Positions 43,307 through 51,316 of a stretch of 64,000 bases of DNA are shown one piece after another; position 1 is the stretch's first letter; each line of letters begins with the position of its first letter. Made by a program: the position numbers and the translations under genes. The notes under the pieces were generated by a model. It was not told the DNA's origin. It did not search any database and saw only the letters and a program-made list of their open reading frames with translations. The stretch spans positions 9,238,001-9,302,000 of the forward strand of contig NZ_CP107880.1 of the NCBI RefSeq assembly GCF_036013745.1. The letters run 5' to 3'. The DNA comes from Streptomyces sp. NBC_00483 (lineage in GTDB: Bacteria > Actinomycetota > Actinomycetes > Streptomycetales > Streptomycetaceae).

Positions 43307-44419
43307 ATGTCCGACGCCGCCGCGCACGACTGGTCGATTCTCGACGTCGACCCGACGCAGCAGAAGGTCACCGACACCGATGCCTACGTACGCCCCCTCA
43401 TGCAGTGGCACTTCGGCCCCGAGACGGGCTCGCCATTCTGGCTCGACCGCAGGTCCCGGCTGGACTTCGACCCCCTGACCGACGTCAAGTCCGTCGAGGA
43501 CCTCGCCCTGTTCCCCAACCTCATCGACGAGTTCCGTGATGTCAGCGCCGAGGAACTGGTGCCCCGGGGCCTCGGGGACGCGAAGATCGCGGCCATCTTC
43601 GAGAGCGGCGGCACGACCGGCCGGCCCAAGCGGTTCCTGATGTTCGAGGAGTGGTTCTCCCGCTACCTCGCCTGGGCGGGCCGCAAGGCCGCCTCGGGCC
43701 TTGGCGGTTCGGGCATCAACCTGCTCGCCACGACACCGTCGGGACCGCACATGATCGGCGAGGTCACCGTCCGGCAGTCGCACGCCCTGGGCGGCAAGCG
43801 GTTCACCATCGACGTCGACCCACGGTGGGTCAAGAAGCTGATCGAGCGCGGCCGGGCCGACGAACTCGGCGCCTACGTCGACCACTTGGTCGACCAGACC
43901 GCCGACATCCTGGCCACCCAGGACATCGGAATGATCCAGACGATTCCCGTTCTGCTGACGAAGATCGCCGAACGCCCCGAGCTCGTCGACCTCGTCCGCT
44001 CGAAGGTCAAGCGCATCGCCTGGGGCGGCGCACACATGGATCCCGACACCCGCGCCATCCTGCGCGAGGAGGTGTTCCCCGGGATCCCGATCGTCGGCGG
44101 CTACGGCAGCACGACCATCCTCAGCGTCGCCGTGGAGCGCAAGGACGAACAGCCCTCGGGCCTCGCGACGTTCGACCCGTTCTCCCCGTACGTGTTCTTC
44201 CGGGTCGTCGACCCCGGGACCGGGCGACCCGTCGCGTACGGGGAGCGCGGGCAGATCGTCATGAACCACATCACCAAGTACGCCCTGATCCCCAACAACC
44301 TGGAACGCGACACCGCGGTCCGTACGCCCGCCGAGGACGGACACATCGGGGACGCGGTCGCTGATGTGGCGCCGGTACAGACCTTCGACGGCTCCGCCGT
44401 CACCGAAGGGGTCTACTGA
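43307..44419 (+). CDS. EhpF-like adenylate-forming enzyme (atypical, short)
   Basis: A 370-residue ANL-superfamily protein. The phosphate-binding loop is ESGGTTGRPKRF and the A5 region is GGYGSTT. Ordinary acyl-CoA ligases exceed 500 residues; this one lacks most of the C-terminal rotating domain, as does EhpF from the griseoluteic acid (phenazine) pathway of Pantoea. It probably activates an aromatic or other cyclic carboxylic acid for the next enzyme. AAAGGA precedes the ATG. The last codons and stop are duplicated immediately downstream. Confidence 0.78.
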   Translation: MSDAAAHDWSILDVDPTQQKVTDTDAYVRPLMQWHFGPETGSPFWLDRRSRLDFDPLTDVKSVEDLALFPNLIDEFRDVSAEELVPRGLGDAKIAAIFESGGTTGRPKRFLMFEEWFSRYLAWAGRKAASGLGGSGINLLATTPSGPHMIGEVTVRQSHALGGKRFTIDVDPRWVKKLIERGRADELGAYVDHLVDQTADILATQDIGMIQTIPVLLTKIAERPELVDLVRSKVKRIAWGGAHMDPDTRAILREEVFPGIPIVGGYGSTTILSVAVERKDEQPSGLATFDPFSPYVFFRVVDPGTGRPVAYGERGQIVMNHITKYALIPNNLERDTAVRTPAEDGHIGDAVADVAPVQTFDGSAVTEGVY

Positions 44420-44438
44420 GACCGAAGGGGTCCACTGA
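44402..44438 (+). repeat. 19-bp duplication of a gene end
   Basis: ACCGAAGGGGTCTACTGA (44402-44419) encodes the final residues and stop of the EhpF-like protein. It recurs with one change at 44421-44438, including a second TGA. The second copy supplies the GAAGGGG ribosome binding sequence for the next gene at 44441. Confidence 0.8.
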
Positions 44439-44440
44439 TC

Positions 44441-45814
44441 ATGAACACCCCCCACACCACGGCCGAGTTCACCCACGTCGACGCGATCACCGGGGCCGGT
44501 GAGTACCGGGCCCGCGCCAGTAGGCCGCTCACCCTGCCCGACGGCACGGAGATCGGGGCCGTCAGCGAGGTCCCCCGGCTCTATGTCACCCGTGCCTTCG
44601 CCCGCCTGGCACAGGCCCCCGTGCTGCCGTACGAGCGGCGCCTGGAGCTGCTCGCCAAGGCCGCCGACCTGTTCGAGAACGCCGTACTGGAGGGCCGCAC
44701 GGTCGACGACTACCTCGACCTGGTCAGCCGCTGCGCCGGCGTGCCGAGGGCCATCGCCCACGCCTCGGTCGCCGCCATCGCCCGGACGCTGCGCGCGTTG
44801 CCGGACACGCTCGCCCAGGAGATCCCCCGCGGCGCGGTCACCGACATCGACGACCCCCGCCTGCGGGACGGCGCGGCCTACTGGGCGCGCCGCGGGAAGA
44901 CCCTCGCCGTGCACGCCTCGGGCAACACGCCGGGCGTGCACAGCCTCTGGCCCAGCGCGCTGGCCCTCGGCTACGCGGTCGCCGTGCGGCCCTCAAGCCG
45001 TGAACCGTTCACGCCGCAACGCCTCGTGCGGGCCTTCCGCGAGGCGGGTCTCGCCGAGCAGGTGGCGTTGCTGCCCACCGGGCACGACGTCGCCGACGCG
45101 CTCATCGAACAGGCCGACCGGGCGCTGGTCTACGGCGGACAGGCCGTCGTGGACAAGTACGCGGCGAACCCGGCGGTGCTCACCCAGGGTCCCGGCCGCT
45201 CCAAGACACTCGTCACGGACGACGTCGACTGGCGTGAGCACCTCGACACCATCGCCGCGTCCGTCGCGGGTCTCGGCGGCGCCGCCTGCACCTGCACCAC
45301 CGCGGTGCTCGTCGAGGGGGACGCCGCCACGGCCGACGCCTTCGCCGCCGCGCTCGCCGAGCGGCTCGCCGCGTATGCCGCCGAGCACCCGCGCGTCGAG
45401 CTGCCGGAGGTGACGGCCCGTCAACTGGCCGACCACGTCCGGCAGATCGCGGCGGCGACCACCGGTCATGGACCGGCCGAGCTCGTCGAGGTCGTGAGGC
45501 CGGGCACGGCGGTGCTGCGTCCCGTCGTCCGCGTCGCGCCAGACGCCCGCGCCCCGGTCCTCGGCGTGGAGCTGCCCTTCCCCTGCGTATGGATCGCACC
45601 GTTCGACCGCGCCGAGGGGATCGGGCCGCTGGCCGGCTCCCTCGTCGTCACCGCGATCACCGAGGACACGGAATTCGCCCAGCGGCTCCTGGACGAACCG
45701 AGCATCTCCAACGTCTACATCGGCGCCCACACCACGACCTGGATGAAACCGGGCGTGCCCCACGACGGCTACCTCTCCGAGCACCTGATGACGACCAAGG
45801 GCGTCATCCGATGA
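44441..45814 (+). CDS. Aldehyde-dehydrogenase-fold reductase (EhpG-like)
   Basis: A 457-residue protein of the aldehyde dehydrogenase/acyl reductase superfamily. The cofactor region reads HASGNTPGVHSLWPSALALG with AVRPSSREPF, and the nucleophile Cys lies in the GAACTCTTAVLVEG segment near residue 285. In the Pantoea phenazine cluster an enzyme of this class works with EhpF, so here it may reduce the activated acid to an aldehyde. This is inferred from gene pairing. It starts 21 bp after the adenylating enzyme, and its stop overlaps a 19-codon ORF by 4 bp. Confidence 0.75.
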   Translation: MNTPHTTAEFTHVDAITGAGEYRARASRPLTLPDGTEIGAVSEVPRLYVTRAFARLAQAPVLPYERRLELLAKAADLFENAVLEGRTVDDYLDLVSRCAGVPRAIAHASVAAIARTLRALPDTLAQEIPRGAVTDIDDPRLRDGAAYWARRGKTLAVHASGNTPGVHSLWPSALALGYAVAVRPSSREPFTPQRLVRAFREAGLAEQVALLPTGHDVADALIEQADRALVYGGQAVVDKYAANPAVLTQGPGRSKTLVTDDVDWREHLDTIAASVAGLGGAACTCTTAVLVEGDAATADAFAAALAERLAAYAAEHPRVELPEVTARQLADHVRQIAAATTGHGPAELVEVVRPGTAVLRPVVRVAPDARAPVLGVELPFPCVWIAPFDRAEGIGPLAGSLVVTAITEDTEFAQRLLDEPSISNVYIGAHTTTWMKPGVPHDGYLSEHLMTTKGVIR

Positions 45815-45870
45815 CGCGGCCGTACGACGGCGACGACCCGACCGCACACAACCGAAAGAACCGACCATGA
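45811..45870 (+). CDS. 19-residue bridging ORF between two operon genes
   Basis: ATGA at 45811-45814 joins the aldehyde dehydrogenase stop to an ORF (MTRPYDGDDPTAHNRKNRP), and ATGA at 45867-45870 joins its stop to the start of the MFS gene. Both junctions are classic 4-bp coupling overlaps, so ribosomes could pass through all three frames. There is no strong ribosome binding site of its own. It may be a coupling device without a peptide function, or chance. Confidence 0.4.
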   Translation: MTRPYDGDDPTAHNRKNRP

Positions 45871-47312
45871 GCACCGACATGAGCACCGAAACGCCTGCCG
45901 TCGCCGCCGCCCGACCGGTGGACAAGGCGGCCGACCGCCGCCGAGCGATCGTCTTCGCCGTCCTGTGCTGCGGGTTCGTGCTGACCAGCCTCGACATGAT
46001 GATCGTGAACGTCGCCTTCCCCGCGATCGAGCACGAGTTCCCCGGTTACGACAACGCGGTCGTCAGCTGGACGCTCAACGCGTACACGATCCTGTACGCC
46101 GCCGCCCTGATCCCCGCGGGGCGGCTGGCCGACCACCTCGGCCGCAAGCAGACCTTCCTCGCCGGGCTCGTGCTGTTCACCCTGGCGAGCGGAGCGTGCG
46201 CGCTCGCGCCGAGCCTTCCCGTCCTCATCGCGGCTCGCGCGCTGCAGGCGCTCGGCGCCGCCGCGCTCACCCCGACGTCCATGGGTCTGCTGCTGCAGGT
46301 GAACCCGCCCGAGCGGCAGCAGCGCGCCGTGCGCAGCTGGACGGCGGCCGGTGGCATCGCCGCGGCCATGGCCCCCGTGGTCGGCGGACTGCTCGTCCAG
46401 TCCGACTGGCGCCTGATCTTCCTGATCAACGTGCCGATCGGCGCCCTCGCGGTCGTCGTGGGGGCCCGCGTGCTGCCCGCCTCGGCCCCGCGCTCCACCA
46501 CCGCTCCCGGCCCTGACCTCATCGGTGCCCTGGCCGTGGCCCTCTTCGCGGGCGGCGCCGTGTTCGCCCTCGTCGAAGCCCCTGAAGCGGGCTGGGGCTC
46601 GGCCACCACGCTGCTCGGATTCGCCTGTGCGGCGGTCATGCTGGCCGTCGCCGCCCTGCGCAACCTGCTGCACGCCTCACCCGTCGTCCCGCGCGAACTG
46701 CTCGCGCTGCCCGTCTACGTCCGCACCAATGTCGCCGCGTTCGTCTACAGCGCGGGATTCGCCGTCATGCTCCTTTCGGTCGTGCTGTGGACGCAGAACG
46801 TGCGCGGCTACTCGGCGATCCAGACCGGCCTGGCCATCGCACCGGGCACGGTACTGATGCCGATCTTCGCCATGCTCACCGGACGCATGGCGCGCGGCAT
46901 GGGTCTGCCCCGCACCGCCGCCCTGGGCTGTGTCGTCCTCGGCGCAGGGATGGTGTGGTGGATCGTCACCGCCCCCACCGACCTGCCGTACGTACTGGCC
47001 GTCATGCCCGGTTCGATGCTGACCTCCATCGGCACGATCGTGGCGATGGCGGCGTTCGCGGGCCAGGTCTCCGCCACCATCCCGCAGGCCTTCTACGCCT
47101 CCGGCTCGGCCGTGCACACCATGGCGAAGCAACTGGGCATCGCGATCGGGGTCGCCCTTCTCCTCGTCATCCATGACAGCGCCGCCCAGAGCGGAGCGTC
47201 ACCGGTGCCGGCCCTGCGCGACGCGTGGATCGTCGGCGCCGCTCTCACTCTCGTCGCGGCCGCGGTCGCCCTCATCGGCTCCCGCCGACCGGCCGCCACC
47301 GCCACCGAATAG
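45867..47312 (+). CDS. MFS exporter, DHA2 (EmrB/QacA) type
   Basis: A 481-residue drug:proton antiporter-like protein with fourteen predicted helices. Family segments are SLDMMIVNVAFPAIEHEF, TLNAYTILYAAALIPAGRLAD, LGRKQTFLAG and RALQALGAAALTPTSMG. It is the last gene of the KAS III-like, EhpF-like, EhpG-like operon and probably exports the product of that module or a toxic precursor. The stop faces a second DHA2 gene on the other strand 18 bp away. Confidence 0.9.
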   Translation: MSTDMSTETPAVAAARPVDKAADRRRAIVFAVLCCGFVLTSLDMMIVNVAFPAIEHEFPGYDNAVVSWTLNAYTILYAAALIPAGRLADHLGRKQTFLAGLVLFTLASGACALAPSLPVLIAARALQALGAAALTPTSMGLLLQVNPPERQQRAVRSWTAAGGIAAAMAPVVGGLLVQSDWRLIFLINVPIGALAVVVGARVLPASAPRSTTAPGPDLIGALAVALFAGGAVFALVEAPEAGWGSATTLLGFACAAVMLAVAALRNLLHASPVVPRELLALPVYVRTNVAAFVYSAGFAVMLLSVVLWTQNVRGYSAIQTGLAIAPGTVLMPIFAMLTGRMARGMGLPRTAALGCVVLGAGMVWWIVTAPTDLPYVLAVMPGSMLTSIGTIVAMAAFAGQVSATIPQAFYASGSAVHTMAKQLGIAIGVALLLVIHDSAAQSGASPVPALRDAWIVGAALTLVAAAVALIGSRRPAATATE

Positions 47313-47330
47313 TCGGTGTTCGTGACACGG

Positions 47331-48734
47331 CTACTCCCGCACCGCACTGGGCACGGCGATCCGCCCGGCGACAGCCCCCGCCGCCGCGAGCCCGACCACC
47401 GCCAGGCAGCTGCTCACCAGGAACGGGTCGAAGGTGTCGAGGGTGGGGGCGAAGCCGAGGCCTACGTAGAGCGTGACGCCCGTGGAGCCGCCCAGTTGGT
47501 CGGCGGCCCGCTGGATGCCGGAGGCGATGCCGGCGTCGGCCTCGGTCACGCCGGTCACCGCGACGTACTGCAGCCCGACGATCCCGAAGCCCATCCCGGC
47601 CGCGATGAGCACCATGGCCGGGACCAGTGCCCAACCGGCCGCCCCGAGCGAGGCGATCAGCGCGATGGCGGTCATCGCCAGCACCGTGAAGCCGATCCCG
47701 GCCAGTACGCACACCCGGGCACCCCAGCGCCCGAGCAGCCGAGGCACCAGCACCGAGGCCGCGATCAGGGACACCGCCAGCGGCAGCATCGTCAGACCCG
47801 CCTCGAGCGGTCCGGCGCCCAACCGGTCCTGCAAGTAGTAGGTGAACAGCAGGAACGACGTGGACAGCGCGGCACTCAGCAGCGCGGTGGCCGTGTTGGC
47901 CAGGACGCGCGGCCGGTTGCGGAAGAACCGGAGCGGCACGAGTGGGTTCCGTGACCGGCGCTCGATCTTGACGAAGAGGATCCCGGCCGCCACCGCGCCG
48001 CCCAGCGCCAACGGCGGCAGCCAGGGCAGGGCGCCGTCCGTCGCCCCCGCCTCGACGACACCGAGGGTGAACAGCAACGGCGCCGCGATCAGCAGGAGCG
48101 AACCGGGAAGGTCCAAGGGCGCGCGCCCGGGCGGCCGTTCGCCCGGTACGAGGAACACCGCCGCGACGAGTACGACCAGGATGAAAGGTACGGACGCCAG
48201 GAAGATCCACCGCCAGCCGAGCAGCTCGGTGATGACACCGGAGACCACGAATCCGAGGACGAGGCCGCAGCTCGCGACGGCCGCCCAGACGCTCAGCGCC
48301 CGCGACCTGCGCGGCCCCTCGGGAAACAGGAGGACGATCACCGCCATCGCCGCGGGAAGCGCGATCGCCTCCCCGGCGCCCTGCAGCAGCCGGGCCGCCA
48401 CCAGCACGGCGAACGACGGCGCGAGCCCCGCCAGCAAGGACGCGGCGCCGAACAGTGCGGTGCCGAGCAGCAGGACGTGGCGCCTGCCCAGCACGTCGCC
48501 CAGTCGGCCGCCCAGCATCAGCAGACCGCCGCCGGTGATCGTGTACCCGACCACGACCCAGGTCAGAGTGTGCCCGTCGACGCCGAAGTCGGCGCCGATC
48601 GAGGGCAGGGCGACATTGACCACGGTGACGTCGACCGCGATGAAGAACTGCAGCATGGCCATGCAGCACAGCACCAGCCACGCACGCACCGGGGACGAAC
48701 TGCCCCCGCGGGAAGAGGAATTGCCTGAAAACAC
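47331..48734 (-). CDS. MFS exporter, DHA2 (EmrB/QacA) type
   Basis: A 467-residue exporter of the same family as its convergent neighbour but not a close copy: AVDVTVVNVALPSIGADFG, WVVVGYTITGGGLLMLGGRLGD, LGRRHVLLLG. The GTG start at 48734 has GGAG 8 nt upstream. The 5' leader is long (about 170 nt from a candidate promoter) and contains an 18-codon ORF and two hairpins, which suggests attenuation control. Substrate is unknown. Confidence 0.88.
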   Translation of the reverse strand: MFSGNSSSRGGSSSPVRAWLVLCCMAMLQFFIAVDVTVVNVALPSIGADFGVDGHTLTWVVVGYTITGGGLLMLGGRLGDVLGRRHVLLLGTALFGAASLLAGLAPSFAVLVAARLLQGAGEAIALPAAMAVIVLLFPEGPRRSRALSVWAAVASCGLVLGFVVSGVITELLGWRWIFLASVPFILVVLVAAVFLVPGERPPGRAPLDLPGSLLLIAAPLLFTLGVVEAGATDGALPWLPPLALGGAVAAGILFVKIERRSRNPLVPLRFFRNRPRVLANTATALLSAALSTSFLLFTYYLQDRLGAGPLEAGLTMLPLAVSLIAASVLVPRLLGRWGARVCVLAGIGFTVLAMTAIALIASLGAAGWALVPAMVLIAAGMGFGIVGLQYVAVTGVTEADAGIASGIQRAADQLGGSTGVTLYVGLGFAPTLDTFDPFLVSSCLAVVGLAAAGAVAGRIAVPSAVRE

Positions 48735-48780
48735 AGAGTGCTCCGTTGCCCAGAAACGATTCCGAGCAGCACAAACGCGC

Positions 48781-48843
48781 CGCTCCGGTCCAACCGAGGA
48801 GCGACAGGGCGTTCAGCCGAAGACAGAAGTGAGAGGAACGCCC
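48781..48843 (-). promoter_or_regulatory. Two hairpins between a leader ORF and an MFS gene
   Basis: In the minus-strand RNA, GGGCGTTC and GAACGCCC (48843 to 48807, 21-nt loop) form the first hairpin 4 nt after the leader ORF stop. CGCTCC and GGAGCG (48803 to 48781, 11-nt loop) form the second. CGCTCCG inside the last codons of the leader ORF (48858-48852) can instead pair with CGGAGCG of the second hairpin (48787-48781). That gives mutually exclusive structures, as in ribosome-controlled attenuators. Confidence 0.5.
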
Positions 48844-48847
48844 GCCG

Positions 48848-48904
48848 CTAGCGGAGCGTCCTCGTCACCGCGGCGCAAGCGGCCGCGCACGAGGCAGCAG
48901 ACAT
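48848..48904 (-). CDS. Candidate attenuation leader peptide upstream of an MFS exporter
   Basis: An 18-residue ORF (MSAASCAAACAAVTRTLR) whose ATG lies exactly 7 nt after TAGCAT (48917-48912), itself 18 bp from a GGACAC -35-like box. The mRNA would be leaderless. Two hairpins, one able to pair alternatively with the ORF's last codons, separate it from the exporter start at 48734. Leaderless leader ORFs with such hairpins precede several actinobacterial resistance genes, where drug-stalled ribosomes induce expression. The geometry is seen; the role is inferred. Confidence 0.5.
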   Translation of the reverse strand: MSAASCAAACAAVTRTLR

Positions 48905-49085
48905 GCCGGCGATGCTACCGGACCGCCTCGTAGGGGTGTCCGGGGCGCGTGGCTCCGTCCATCGGTGGGCCCGGACACACGCTCTTGATGGCGCTCGCCC
49001 TCACGATCCCCGCCGTGAAGGTCGCCCGACCGGGAGCCTGCGGGTGCGCCGCGCCTGGTGGTGACGGGGCGGCGCACCCGGTCCG

Positions 49086-50561
49086 TCAGAGCTTGCCTGC
49101 CCCGTTCGGCTGCGGGGTGTCGGCCACAGGCGTCGGCAGGTCGGCCGCCAGGTGGTCGTGTGCCGCGTCCGGGTCGGTCAGGCGGTTCAGGCGGGCCGGG
49201 ACGTCGAGGCCGACCAGGACGACGACGATGATGGTGCCCGCGAAGGTGAGGACGGCGAGGGCGCGGCCCAGCGGCATCCCGTCGGCCAGCGACGCGCCCA
49301 GGACCGGGGCCACGGCGCCACCGAGCGCACCCACGTTGTACGTGAAGCCGAGCGCGGCCGCCCGGTTCTCGGTGGGGAAGTGGCCGCCGATGTAGCGCGG
49401 CAGCAGCCCGGAGATGCCGAAGCTGAGCCCCTGCAGGACGAACAGGAGCGCGCCCAGCAGGAGCAGATTGTCCTTGACCGCGAAGACCGGGAAGACAAAC
49501 ACCATCGACGCGATGAGCGTGAGCGCGTACGCCTTCTTCGTGCCGATCCAGTCACCGACGAACCCGGCCAGCCAGCAGCCCGCCATCGTGCCGAAGCCTG
49601 CGAAGAACATCGCGTTGCTGACCTGGTCGGGGGAGTAGCCGAGATCCGACTTGAGGTACGTCGGAAGGAGCGCCTGGATGGGCCAGGTGTAGAGGAACGC
49701 GAAGAACACCGTCACGGTCATCGCCACGTACAGCGTCCAGTTGCGGCGCCCGCCCAGCTGCGCGGCGAGCGCGATGAGGCCGACGCCCGCGACGACGGAG
49801 AGCACGGGCACGTACCCCGCCCCGATGGGGGTGAAGACAGCGAAGAGGGAGACCGTCGCGGCGACGGTCAGGACGGTGTTGGCCGTCGCGCGGGCCGTCG
49901 TCGCGAAGAGCGGCCGGAAGGGGTTGGGCTTCGTCGCCCGCTGCTCGACCGTCTCGCTCCACTCGGCGGCCTCCGGCAGCGACCGGCGCAGCCACAGGGC
50001 GACCACGATCGGGATGATCCCGAGGTAGAACATCCACCGCCAACCCAGCGACGGCACCACCCACTTGTACACCTCGGCCGCAAGGACGGAACCGACCGAG
50101 AACCCGGAGATCAGGAACCCGCTCGCCCGGTTGCGCAGGCGCGCCGGCCAGCTCTCCATCGCGTACGTCGCACTGGCGCTGTACTCGCCCGCCATCCCCA
50201 TGCCGATGGCGAGCCGGGCGACGAACAGGCTGGTGTAGTCCCAGGCGAAACCGCAGGCGAAGGTGCCGAGGGAGTAGAGGAGGATGCTCACCACCATCGA
50301 CAGCTTGCGGCCGTAGCGGTCGCCGAGGGCGCCGAGCACCGCGCCGCCGATCCACCGGGTGATGAACGCGGCGGACACCAGACTGGCGCCCTCCACCGTG
50401 CTGAGCCCGAAGTCGTCACTGATCTCCGTGAGGACGAGGGTGATCAGGACGAAGTCGAAGCCGTCCAGGACATAGCCGACCCAGGCGGCGAAGAACGACT
50501 TCCACTGGGTACCGGTCACCTCGCGGTACCAGGGACGTGTGTCGTGGGTTGTATGGCGCAC
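49086..50561 (-). CDS. nanT: MFS sialic acid transporter (NanT type)
   Basis: A 491-residue carrier of the sugar-porter-like sialate:H+ symporter group. Helix-1 to loop-2/3 segments are WVGYVLDGFDFVLITLV and LGALGDRYGRKLSM, with MGMAGEYSASATYAMESWP in the middle. GTG 50561 with GGAG 7 nt before it is preferred over an upstream ATG at 50600. It is last in nanA-nanK-nanE-nanT, which makes N-acetylneuraminate the likely substrate. Confidence 0.82.
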   Translation of the reverse strand: MRHTTHDTRPWYREVTGTQWKSFFAAWVGYVLDGFDFVLITLVLTEISDDFGLSTVEGASLVSAAFITRWIGGAVLGALGDRYGRKLSMVVSILLYSLGTFACGFAWDYTSLFVARLAIGMGMAGEYSASATYAMESWPARLRNRASGFLISGFSVGSVLAAEVYKWVVPSLGWRWMFYLGIIPIVVALWLRRSLPEAAEWSETVEQRATKPNPFRPLFATTARATANTVLTVAATVSLFAVFTPIGAGYVPVLSVVAGVGLIALAAQLGGRRNWTLYVAMTVTVFFAFLYTWPIQALLPTYLKSDLGYSPDQVSNAMFFAGFGTMAGCWLAGFVGDWIGTKKAYALTLIASMVFVFPVFAVKDNLLLLGALLFVLQGLSFGISGLLPRYIGGHFPTENRAAALGFTYNVGALGGAVAPVLGASLADGMPLGRALAVLTFAGTIIVVVLVGLDVPARLNRLTDPDAAHDHLAADLPTPVADTPQPNGAGKL

Positions 50562-50620
50562 GGTGTCTCCAGAATGTCGGACCGCCTCGGCATTGAGCAC
50601 GGGCCGCGGGCGGTGGCGTG

Positions 50621-51316
50621 TCAGCGCTGGGTGAGTCCTGCGACGAATTGGCCGGTCAGGGCCGTGGGGGCGGTGATGGCTGTGCCGACCACGACACTGT
50701 GGGCGCCGCGCGCGAGTGCCTGCGCGGCCTCCTGCGGGGTGCGGATGCGGCCCTCGGCGACCACGGGCACGTCGAGGGCCGTGGCGAGCGCGGCGACGAG
50801 GTCGAGGTCCGGCCCTGCCTGCTTCGGGGTACCGGGGACGTAGCCGGAGAGCGTGGTGGACACCAGGTCGGCGCCCTCGGCCGCCGCGGTGACACCTTCG
50901 TCGAACGTCGCGACGTCGGCCATCACCAGGGCGCCCGCCGCGTGCACGGCCTCGGCCGCCGCGGCGAAGGTGCTGCCGTCGGGGCGCGGTCGGTCGGTGG
51001 CGTCGATCGCGACGACGTCGGCGCCGGCCTCGGCGATCGCCACGGCGTGCCGGACGGTCGGCGTGATGTAGACGCCGGTGTCGCCGTCCTTCCAGAGGCC
51101 GATCAGGGGCAGGCCGACGGCGGCGCGGATCGCGGCCACCACCTCGGGTTCGTTGGCGCGGACGGCGGCGGCGCCGCCTGCGGCGGCAGACCGTGCGAGA
51201 CGGACGAGGGTGGAGGTCTCGCGCATCGGATCGCCGGGCGGGGCCTGGCAGGACACGATCAGCCGGCCGGCGAGGGCTTCGGCGAGGGCGGCGGGGGAGG
51301 GAATGCCGGTATTCAT
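50621..51316 (-). CDS. nanE: N-acetylmannosamine-6-phosphate 2-epimerase
   Basis: A 231-residue TIM-barrel enzyme of expected length. It converts ManNAc-6-phosphate to GlcNAc-6-phosphate. Family segments are LIVSCQAPPGDPM, VRANEPEVVAAI, PLIGLWKDGDTGVYITPT, VVAIDATDRPRPDG and VVAEGRIRTPQEA. Its ATG shares one base with the nanK stop (TGATG). Confidence 0.93.
   Translation of the reverse strand: MNTGIPSPAALAEALAGRLIVSCQAPPGDPMRETSTLVRLARSAAAGGAAAVRANEPEVVAAIRAAVGLPLIGLWKDGDTGVYITPTVRHAVAIAEAGADVVAIDATDRPRPDGSTFAAAAEAVHAAGALVMADVATFDEGVTAAAEGADLVSTTLSGYVPGTPKQAGPDLDLVAALATALDVPVVAEGRIRTPQEAAQALARGAHSVVVGTAITAPTALTGQFVAGLTQR

Noticed and set aside
42134..45814. A complete phenazine biosynthetic cluster
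   Set aside because: No phzB, phzD, phzE, phzF or phzG homologue is in the window; only side-chain-type enzymes are present.
48777..48920. Treating the leader region of the DHA2 exporter as ordinary spacer
   Set aside because: Rejected in favour of a candidate attenuator because the promoter spacing, short ORF and competing hairpins occur together, though confidence is moderate.
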